Below, one piece after another: positions 1-9,400 of a stretch of 64,000 nt of DNA. Position 1 is the first letter of the stretch. Each line of letters opens with the position of its first letter. The position numbers and the translations under genes were made by a program. Location: the NCBI GenBank assembly GCA_902801295.1, contig CADCHN010000012.1, positions 1-64,000 on the forward strand, in the 5' to 3' direction. Under the pieces are notes generated by a model. That model was not told the DNA's origin, searched no databases, and saw only the letters and a list, made by a program, of their open reading frames with translations. The stretch is from Oscillospiraceae bacterium (GTDB lineage Bacteria > Bacillota > Clostridia > Oscillospirales > Oscillospiraceae).

Positions 1-870
1 CACGGTGCTGTAGTCGTCCGCCCAGCTGTAGCTCGGCTCGTTCCACTCATGGCCCAGTGCGTCGATGTTCTCGATCACCTTGGTCTGGGTCGTAAAGGCC
101 GCGTTCGTGAAGGTCGCCGTGTAGGTCGTCTCGCCCTTCGCTTCGCAGGTGGCGGCCTTCGTGACCTCGCTCGTCGTGTTCACAGTCTCGGTCTCAACAT
201 GGCTTGCGTCGTTGGCGCAGATACGGGTCGCGGTCACGGTGCTGTAGTCGTCCGCCCAGCTGTAGGTCGGCTCGTTCCAGTCGTGGCCCAGTGCGTCGAT
301 GTTCTCAACGGTCTTGGTCTGAACCGTGAAGGCTGCATTCGTGAAGGTCGCCGTGTAGGTCGTCTCACCCTTCGCTTCGCAGGTCGCGGGCTTCGTGACC
401 TCACTGGTCGTGTTCACGGTCTCGGTTTCAACGTGGCTTGCGTCATGCTTGCAGGTGCGGGTCGCGGTGACCGTGCTGTAGTCGTCCGCCCAGCTGTAGG
501 TCGGCTCGTTCCAGTCATGCCCCAGTGCATCGATGTTCTCGATCACCTTGGTCTGGGTCGTGAAGGCTGCGTTCGTGAAGGTTGCCGTGTAGGTCGTCTC
601 GCCCTTCGCTTCGCAGGTGGCGGCCTTCGTGACCTCGCTCGTCGTGTTCACGGTCTCGGTCTCGGTGTGGCTTGCGTCATGCTTGCAGGTGCGGGTCGCG
701 GTCACGCTGCTGTAGTCGTCCGCCCAGCTGTAGGTCGGCTCGTTCCACTCATGGCCCAGTGCATCGATGTTCTCGATCACCTTGGTCTGGGTCGTGAAGG
801 CCGCGTTCGTGAAGGTCGCCGTGTAGGTCGTCTCGCCCTTCGCTTCGCAGTTGCGTCGTGCTTGCAGCTA
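1..870 (-). repeat. 234-bp tandem repeats (78 residues each)
   Basis: Near-identical units recur with a period of exactly 234 bp: equivalent sites lie at 49, 283, 517 and 751. On the minus strand they encode units reading GHEWNEPSYSWADDYSTVTA followed by a Cys/Thr-rich stretch and CEAKGETTYTATF. The unit nearest the gene start is shortened by 55 nt at 850/851. Diverged relatives of the unit occur at about 4100-5200 in the next large gene. Confidence 0.9.
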
Positions 871-1436
871 CGGGTCGCGGTCACGCTGCTGTAGTCGTCT
901 GCCCAGGTGTAGGTCGGATCGTTCCAGTCGTGTCCGGGCAGGACGCAGGCAGCGCCGGCAAGCGCAATGTCCTCACAGTCAACGTTGATAGCCTCAACCA
1001 CGGCTACCGTGAATTGGTACTGGTAGCATGCTATGAAACTGTCCGTCAGGTCAAATGTCAGGACTGCGATAATATCCCCGGCAGAAAGATGCCCATCCGC
1101 GGCCTCGATGACGATCTGTTTTGCCCACTGTGCCGATTTGTCAATAGGCGATTGAATGGAACCGCGTGCAAATGCGTCTTTATCATAATCAATGGTTAAG
1201 GTTGTTCCGTAAAAGTCATCAATCTCCTCATTAAAAGAAATCGTAACCGTCACGGTATCCCCGGTTTGCTCGGCCTGGACAGAAAGGCTGTAAGCGGCAG
1301 AATCAGCTTCTTCCCCGGTTTTCTCCGCCTTCACGTCCAGTCTGTCAGGCGTTTCAGCGAACGCGGCCGGGCAAACAAATCCTATGCTGATGAAAAGGCA
1401 TAGAAGCAAGGCCAGGAATTTCTTGATTGCTTTCAT
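1..1436 (-). pseudogene. Cohesin-like secreted repeat protein, frameshifted and cut by left edge
   Basis: An ATG at 1436 with an upstream GGAGGAG opens a secreted protein. It has a signal peptide (residues 1-27), then a domain at about 35-165 with cohesin-like features: 'GDTVTVTISF', 'LTIDYDKDAF', and a late 'GDIIAVLTFDL' strand followed by a hydrophobic strand. Next starts a 78-residue repeat (GHDW..P.Y.WADDYS). At about 850 the reading frame is lost: compared with the neighbouring copies, 55 nt are missing (equivalent of 617-671). The frame then runs through Arg/Pro-rich nonsense to a stop at 777. The correct repeat frame continues on the same strand from about 850 off the left edge. Either the gene is broken or a repeat was mis-assembled. 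The cohesin assignment is from pattern only. The neighbouring dockerin proteins make it plausible. Confidence 0.6.
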
Positions 1437-1531
1437 GATGACTCCTCCCTGTTTTTGCTGCTGTATTTTTTGCTGAAGCAGAAGCCTGCGGAACAGCCTT
1501 CCGCTTCAGCAGTGTTACTGATTCATGTGAT

Positions 1532-3217
1532 TTACCAAGCGAAAACTGATGTTCCGGCTATCACTTTTTTGACTGCGAGCGTATCTTTCAGTTTAATCTC
1601 TCCGTTACTGTCCACATCGCCGACAAGGAACGGCAGACCGCTGAGGACCTCCGTGCCCGCGATGTGCTTCTTCAAAGCAAGATTATCCTTCAGCGCCACT
1701 TTGCCGTCCAGGGTCACATCACCCTTGAGCGCGAGGACGATCTCCATATCCTTGTCCATGTTCACGGTGTAGCTGTGAACGCCGTTTTCATCGGTCGTAC
1801 ACTCGAGCACGGTATACGTATCACCGTCCTTGACCGCAACGAGCACGGCCTTATCGTCGGCGCTCGCGACGGTAAAGGTCACCCGACCGCTGTAGCCGGT
1901 GTTGGACTTTAAACTGGCCGCAGCCGCTCCCTTGGTGTGATCGGTGATGGTGACCGTGACGTTGCCATGCGGCTCGGGCTGCGCTTCGAGTACCGTCACG
2001 TAAATGCTGGCCTTGGCGATGGTATTTTTGCTGTCATCCTTCAGTAAAACGCTGACGATACCGCTGCCGACCCGGAGCGGCGTGATCGTTACCGAGGAAT
2101 AGGTTCCGGAAACCTCGACAAAGCCGCTGTTCGGATAGCTGAAGCCGAGGCCGGAAAATTCAAATCTGTCATCAACCGTGAAGCGCACGGTTGCGGCTTC
2201 GCCGCCCACATAGAGCGTCACCTCGTCCCGCTCGAGCGTAATCGGGCTGTCGCCGACGACATAGTCCGTGGGACTCATCGGATAGGCGGTGAGGAACTCC
2301 TCTTCCAGATAGGGTGCCTCGCGATCGTGATTGGGGAAATGGTCCATGCACTTGAGAAACCACGAGTAGTTGCCGGCATTGCCGGCGTCCCAGGTGGAGT
2401 CGGCGTTGTAATACAGATCGCCCAGCCGGACGATATTCCAGGCATGATCGGTGCTGGTCACGATGCGGCTGTCCACGCCAAGCGTCAGAAGCAGACGGTA
2501 CAGAAGCACCGAGTAGCCCTGGCAGACGGCGGTCTGATTGATCATCGCAGCATAGGCCGTGAACTTCAGCTTATAGGAACTGTTATTGAGGTTGGTATCA
2601 TCGTAGACCGTGTTGGCGCATACGAAATCATAGACAGCCCGGGTCTTCTCATACTCTGACTTGCCGTTGAGATTCAGCCCGGCGAGCAGCTCATCGATGG
2701 CCGCGTCCAGCTCCGCCTCCTGTTCGGCATCCGTGTAGTAGGTGAACTGGAAGCGATATTCGCCGCCCAGGGCGCTCAGGCGCCAGCCGCCGTATTGGAA
2801 TTTCAGATAATCGCCCTCGGTGGGCCGGCCGGTGTGCGCCACAGCAAGGGCCAGCACCTTGTCCGTGTCAAAGCTCTCGCTTCCGGAGTACTTGACGCTG
2901 ACCGAGCTCTCGCGGGCTTTCATCCCTGCGCGGATGATTGCTGCGGCCTCCTCCAAAGTGCTGCAGCTGGAAGACGCAGCGGGGGGAAGCGGCGCGTTCA
3001 GCTCATCCGCCAGTTCCTCCGCGGGCAAAACATCACGGTACAGCGGGTTGACGTGGATTTCAGCCCCATCAATGCACGCAGAATCATCGGCGTCCCAGCC
3101 CATGACGTTATACTCGCCCTCCGGCTCGGTGATTCGGATATCCTGTGCAAAGCCTGCAGGGGCAAGGCTCAGCAGCATGACGGCGACTAAAAGAATACTC
3201 AGCAGTTTTCTTGGCAT
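1532..3217 (-). CDS. Secreted transglutaminase-like protein with C-terminal dockerin
   Basis: This 561-residue protein has a signal peptide (1-24). Its central transglutaminase-like/cysteine-protease core shows a typical Cys-His-Asp triad: Cys near 232 in 'AVCQGYS', His near 259 in 'DHAWNIV', Asp near 271 in 'NADSTWD'. An Ig-like region follows, then a module at about 415-500 shared with the next gene. A two-repeat type I dockerin ends the protein (about 500-557; 'KGDVTLDGKVALKDNLALKK' and 'GDVDSNGEIKLKDTLAVKK'). It probably acts outside the cell, docked to a cohesin; whether it cross-links or cleaves is unknown. A minus-strand promoter lies at 3282-3310. The start at 3217 has GGGAG upstream. 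Confidence 0.85.
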   Translation of the reverse strand: MPRKLLSILLVAVMLLSLAPAGFAQDIRITEPEGEYNVMGWDADDSACIDGAEIHVNPLYRDVLPAEELADELNAPLPPAASSSCSTLEEAAAIIRAGMKARESSVSVKYSGSESFDTDKVLALAVAHTGRPTEGDYLKFQYGGWRLSALGGEYRFQFTYYTDAEQEAELDAAIDELLAGLNLNGKSEYEKTRAVYDFVCANTVYDDTNLNNSSYKLKFTAYAAMINQTAVCQGYSVLLYRLLLTLGVDSRIVTSTDHAWNIVRLGDLYYNADSTWDAGNAGNYSWFLKCMDHFPNHDREAPYLEEEFLTAYPMSPTDYVVGDSPITLERDEVTLYVGGEAATVRFTVDDRFEFSGLGFSYPNSGFVEVSGTYSSVTITPLRVGSGIVSVLLKDDSKNTIAKASIYVTVLEAQPEPHGNVTVTITDHTKGAAAASLKSNTGYSGRVTFTVASADDKAVLVAVKDGDTYTVLECTTDENGVHSYTVNMDKDMEIVLALKGDVTLDGKVALKDNLALKKHIAGTEVLSGLPFLVGDVDSNGEIKLKDTLAVKKVIAGTSVFAW

Positions 3218-3281
3218 GTTGTTGACTCCCTAATATCTGTCCACGGAACTTTGGACTTTAATACGCTGCATAGTTATATGT

Positions 3282-3310
3282 ATTATAGCATCATGATTTC
3301 TGTTGTACAA
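3282..3310 (-). promoter_or_regulatory. Promoter for the transglutaminase-dockerin gene
   Basis: On the minus strand TTGTAC (3305-3310), a 17-nt spacer and TATAAT (3282-3287) fit a housekeeping-sigma promoter about 65 nt upstream of the start at 3217. Confidence 0.65.
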
Positions 3311-3344
3311 GTATAATCATACCGCTGGTTTTCTCTTTTCGAGA

Positions 3345-3385
3345 CCGAAAACTCCGCCTTCCGTAGGGATGGGCGGAGTTTTCGG
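3345..3385. terminator. Hairpin between the two dockerin genes
   Basis: A perfect 14-bp inverted repeat (CCGAAAACTCCGCC and its complement) with a 13-nt loop lies 60 nt past the stop of the giant gene. There is no clear U tract on either side, so it is a probable but weak terminator. Confidence 0.55.
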
Positions 3386-3445
3386 CTTTGACTGATCTTG
3401 AAAAATGCTAACTCAGGTCAATTTCACTCTGTACAATTGCTTGCT

Positions 3446-6400
3446 TCACCAAGTGAGTTCTTCTGCTCCGGCAATGAATTTTTTAATCATAAGCGTGTCC
3501 GTCAGCTTGATCTGACCATCCCCATTTACATCACCCAGCAGTAAGGGCAGCGGCATCTCGAATTCAGCGGATCCGGCGATATGCTTTTTGATCAGCAGAT
3601 TGTCCTTCAGGGACAACACGGCGTCCAGGTTCACATCGCCCTTGTAGGCAAACACGATCACCGTATCTTCCTCCACGTTGATGCGGAAGATATGTCTGCC
3701 GTCCTCATCCGTCGTGCATTTCACGGTTTCATAGCTTTCGCCTTTTCGGATCGCAACCAGCACGGCCTTGTCCGCACTTAGCTCGAAGCTGGTTTCGCCG
3801 CGATAGAGCTCCCCAAGATCCAGCGTATGGGCAGCGGCTCCGTCGGTATAATCCTCGACCGTGATCCAGTAGCCGTCCGGGCCGAATTTCGGCAGAACGA
3901 TGTCTTTTGTCTGTGTGGTAAAGACTTCGTTTTCAAAGACCGCCGTATAGCGTCCCAGCCCGTTTTCCCGCTCCGTCGGCTCCACAATGACTTCATATGT
4001 TGCGTCAACACCTTCGGAAATCACATGATCCGGGTTGTTCTGGCAGGTCAGCATCGCACTGACATAGTATCCGTCATCCGTCTCGATCCAGAGATAATCG
4101 GGCTCGCCATAGCGATGGCCGGTTGCCGGAAGCGTTACCGTTTTGCTGTCTGAATACGTCACGCCGTCCAGAATCACAGTCGCCGTGTAAACCACCGTGC
4201 CGTCCGCCTCGCAGTCAGGCAGGCGCTCCTCTTTTTCAATCTCGGCGTCAAGCGTCACGGAATGATTATCATCGGTACGGCAAACGAAGCTCGCTGTCGC
4301 GGCATTGTAGCCGTCCCAGGTCCATGTCGGCTCATTCCAGTCATGGCCGAGCGGATCTGTTTTCACAGATATGGACTGAGGTTCAAAGGCAGCATTGACA
4401 AATGTTGCTCTGTAAACGGTTTCGCCGCTTTCTTCGCAGCTCGGTGCTTTGACGATCTCCGCCACGGCTTCGGCGGTTTCTGTTTCCACATGGCCGGCAT
4501 CATGCGCGCAGATGCGCGTTGCGGTGACGGTAGAGTAGTCCTCCGCCCAAGTATAGCTTATGTCGCCCCAGTCATGGCCGAGCGCGGACTGGGTTTCAAC
4601 GACCTTGACCTGAGTCTCAAACGCAGCATGAGAGAATACCGCCGTAAAGGTTACTGTACCGGCTTCCGTGCAGCTCGCTTCCACACGCTCGCTGGTCGTA
4701 TCAACTGTTTCCGTCTCAACGTGGCCAGCGTCGTTCTTGCAGATGCGGGCTGCGGTCACCGCGCTGTTGTCATCTGCCCACTCATAAGTCGGCTCGTTCC
4801 AGTCATGGCCAAGCGCAGGAATCGTCTTCGTCTCGCGGCTCAATTCTTTGCCGCAGGCCGAGCAGTAGACGACCTCGTCATAGCTGCCTGCCGTCTCACA
4901 GGTGGCGGCAGCTTCGTTCTCCCTCACGGCCTCGCCCGGCGTATGACCCAAAGCGTCAATGTTTTCAACGGTCCTGGTCTGTGTCAAGAAGGACGCGTTT
5001 GTAAAGGCCGCCGTATAGGTGGTCTCGCCCTTCGCTTCGCAGGTGGCGGGCTTCGTGACTGCGCTCGTCGTATGAACAGTCTCCGTCTCGACATGGCTCG
5101 CGTCGCGCTTGCAGGTGCGGGTCGCCGTCACAGCACTGTTATCCGCTGCCCACACATAGCTCGGTTCGTTCCAGTCGTGACCGAGAGCCGGGATGACAAC
5201 ATCTTTGCTGTCCGTGAAGGTCTTGCCGTGGAAGCTCACGCTTGCGGTATAGAGCGTCTTTCCGGCCTCTGTGCAGGTCGCGGGCGTCGTTGCGGACGTA
5301 ATGCTTGCCGTCACGGTCTTCTTGTAGTTGGCGTCGTCCTTGGCCGTAAAGGTCGCGCTGGCCGCCGTATTGCCCGTCCAGGTCCAGGTCGGTTCGGTAT
5401 ACTCGCGGGTATTCTGCGTAAAGACCGCCACAAATGTGGTATTGGCTGTAACAGCGGGCAGTGTTTCTGCCGTGTAGACCGTGTCTCCGCCGCCCTGGAT
5501 CCTCCAGCCGGCGAAGGTATAGGTATACTCCTCGGTGGCCGCCTTGGTCGGCGCAGCGCCGTCATAGCTCGGCATGGTGCCGGAGGCTACAGCCTCATCC
5601 TTCTCCAGCTCCGTACCGTCCTCATTGAGCCAGGTGACGGTGAACTTTCCTTTTTCCTCTTTGCTGAAGGCTGCATAGTAGGTGACGTTCTCCGTAACTG
5701 CAGGGAGCTGATCGGCCGGAGTTCCGGTTTCCTGATTCGGTGCGGCCGCCCAGCCGACGAAGGTATAGCTATAGCTGTCGTCATCCGCTTTCGTGGGCTC
5801 GTTGCCGTCATAGGAGGGAATTGTACCTGCCGCAACGTTTTCATCTACCTCGAGCGCTTCTCCGGCATCATTGATCCGCCAGGTGACCGTATATACCGCG
5901 CCAACAAAGTAGTAGTTATCCGCCGTGGTGCCGTCGTGGAGCACAGCCGTTCTGGTGCCGACCAGCGAGACGCCCTCGGGATAGGTCTGGCGATTGGTAT
6001 TATCCGGCTCAAAGATGGCATTGTCACGCGTCGAGGCAGCGCCTTTGAAATCGCCTCCGGAGATCAGCGTGGCATGCTCCGGATTGGTATTGTTGTTTTT
6101 GTATGCGTTGGTGGTTGCCTTTGCAGCCGTGTAAACGCCGCCGCTGATCTCCTTGATTTTGGCATAAGCGGTGTTGTAAACCGCATGATACCCGGCCGTA
6201 GTGCAGTTGGCATGAATCTCCAGGCCTTCGCCAAGTTCATCAATGGTCGGCAGATAGGCAGCGTTTGCGCTGCCGTTCTGGATGCCGATGCCGTTTGCCG
6301 TAATGACTGCGTTTTTGATTGTGCCGATATGCGCGTTCAGATAAGTATCCTCGTTAGAAGCTGTTCCGGCAGTCCCGGCGGTGTATGGCGTCGTGGCGAC

Positions 6401-9400
6401 GCGGCGTCCCAGGGTGCCATTATAGCTGTAAATGCCGCCGACCTGCTTCTGGGTGGCTGCCGTGATCGCAACGGGATTGCTGCCGCCGTCAATGGCTGTG
6501 ATCGTTCCAAGGTTTGCCAGCACCTGATATGTGCCGCTGATTTGATTGCCCTCGCCGATGATATCGATGACAGGCGCCTCATAATCCGTCGTGATGACTC
6601 TGGTCTCATTGTTGGCGCCGTAGGTAACCGTACAGGCGCTGTCGGATGCGGCGACACTGACGATATCCTTCAGGTTATAGTCATACGCGCGAACCGAGGC
6701 ACCGCCGTTATACAGCACGGTCGTATTGTTCGCGGAGATCGTGTTGTTCGTCAGCATACCGAGGTGGCCCCCATTGTAAATCGTATAAGTGGAGGTGCCG
6801 GTGATGCTGCAGTTGTCGATCTCGCCGATCTCGGCCGCCGTGCGCCCGTAGGAGTGAACAAGCTCGCTGCCGTTGTTTCTGGTTGTGGCGAACTTGCTTG
6901 CACCGGAGTAATAGCGGATCGAATCACGCTCGGTGTACGGGCCGTTGGCTGCGTTCACGAGCACATACTGAGTGCCGTTGAGTGTGCTGTTGCGCAGCGT
7001 GTTGATCCGGCCCAGATTGCGAACGGCAAAGGTGGCATTCTTCGTGACTGTCACATGATCCATCACATCGATAGTCGGCGCGAGGCCGTACTCGTAATGA
7101 TACTCGTACGGTGTGATGTACAGGTTCTCGTACGCGTAGGGCTCACGGGTCAGGACATAGACGGACTGGCGGCTGTCACCGTTGAGCATCATCGGATAGC
7201 TCTCACCCGCTCTCGGACTTGCGGCGCTCATGCTCACATTGGCGAGCGTACCGATATAGCCCTGGTTCTGCAGAAGCAGATAACTATTGCTGCCCGTGCC
7301 GAGGAGCGAGATGCCGTTGATCGTATCGATCCTGCTGCCCTTATCCAGGTTGCGGTTATAAGTCTCCACGCGCTTGATCTCGGTTGTGGCGTCGGTTGAG
7401 CTGGTATAGCTGCGAACATAATCGTAACTGGTCAGAGCGCCGGAACCGGAGTTCAATAGCGCATTGTAGTTTGCCGAAATGCTCAATCCTCCGCCGATAG
7501 TGCCGATATATCCGCTGTTCATCAAGCCGTAATAGCTGCCCGCAGCGATGGTGCCGCCGGCCTGGATACTGGCGATGGTGGAGGGCTCGCCGTAGGTGGT
7601 TGTGTTGTGGAGTTGGACGCCGCCGATCTTATCGCCATAGGTGTTGACGGTTCTTGCCGTAAACTGGCCGTCGTTGTATACGGCGCAGTATCCCGTGGCG
7701 GAAATATCTACGGTACCGGAAATGCTCTGGATAACACCGCCGGCTGCATTGCGCAGCGCATAGCTGGAGGCAATGTTCTTGGCGTTGTCGGGATGCTTGT
7801 AGGTTTTGATCTCCGTTGTTCCGCCGATGCTGCCGATCACGCCGCCGTAATTGTACAGCGCATAGCCGTGATCCGCAGAGGAGCCGGTATTTTCCGCGTA
7901 GATGCGGCAGTCGTTGATCATTCCGATCGTCGGGCGGTACGCCTCATCCTCCCTGTAATCATCCGTCCGGGTCAGTCCGCTGTCCGTGCGTTTCCAGACC
8001 GCAGTATCATACCACCAGGCGTTGTTGTTATAGACTGTGTTGCACGCAGCATTGCCGTGAACAGCTGTGGCCGCCGTGCCGAAGGTATTGACCTGTGCAG
8101 AGTCGGGATGCGCAGTTAAGGTGCAGTTATTCAGTTCGGTAATGACGGCGTTGTTATGGATCGCATATTGGCCTGCTGTTACCGTGCTGTCTTTGATCAG
8201 ATCAATTGTGCCATAGTTGGAGATATTGTATCCGGATGCGATGGCATTGGAGCCGCGGACATTGCGGTTATAGATACCGTAGGCTGCATCAACGGTGCAG
8301 GAATCCATCGTTCCGATGTGCCCGCCGTAGTTGAAGATCGCGTAGCCGCGCGGGGAGAGGATGGTCACGTTTTCCATTGAGGTGATGGAAGCTCGGTCGT
8401 TCAGAATCACCGATGTGTAGCCGTTGACATCCTGCGTATTCTCCAGCGTAACATTGGATATGCTCATTGTGCCGCCTGAGATGTTGCGGATCACAGCGGC
8501 ATGGTTCGGCACACCGGCATTGCTGATTGCGTCGGCCAGAATTCGTCCGCCGCCGATGCTGTCCTGAACGGTCAGCGTTCCGCTGTTGGTAAATGCAGCC
8601 ATGGCCTGATATGCAGCTGCCGCCGCAGTCGCACCGGTATGGTAATCCCAGATACCTCCGTTCATCTCCAGCGTCATCGTGCCCTTGTTAATCAGACGTC
8701 CGACAGCCCTGTGGCCATTAAGGTCGATTGTCAGATTGGTCGCTTCAGCAATGGGGTAGGCCGCCGTGCTGCTCTCGTCTTCGAAGGAGCCGCAGTCGGC
8801 GATCAGGCGAACCGTTCCCGTACCGAATTGAGGAACGTCGGCCATTGCCTCAGCCAGGGTCGCATAATACTGATCGGTAAAGCTGTTGTAAGCTACGGAG
8901 CCGGAGTAGAAGCCGAAAATGTAGGAAGGACCGCCGTTTGTCTCCCCTGCCGGGACGAAACCGCTGTAGAGATTGCCGCTGGCTGCAGACTGCCCGGACA
9001 TATTCCAGACGATCCCATTGTGCTTGTCGGCAGAAACGCCCATGTCCTGGTCGGTTGGTGCAGCAAACTCTGTGCCGACGGTCATAGGTGCGGCAGAGCG
9101 CTTCACCACATAATAGGTCTCCCCGTTGATTTCACTCGTCTCGGAAATGGATTTGCCGGTGAAGAGCCGATAGTTCTGATACTGGCTTTCGTTGAGAACG
9201 AAGGTAGGGATAAAGCTTGCGGAGGTACCGGTCAGAGTCACGGTCGAGTCGGCCGTGACATTGGTGACGTTGACGCTTGTACCGCTAACGCCCGCCGTCG
9301 CAGAACCGGAGGTCACCGAGGCGGTGATCCCCGTCAGCCAGCCGGCGTCGTAGCTCACGGTGCTGCCGTTTTCGCAGTAATAGCCCTTGCCAATCGTCTT

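Noticed and set aside
4262-7399. A 1045-codon open frame on the plus strand
   Set aside because: It is antisense to the giant repeat protein, has no ribosome site, and its Arg/Gly/Val-rich translation has no recognisable domain. It follows from the composition of the coding strand.
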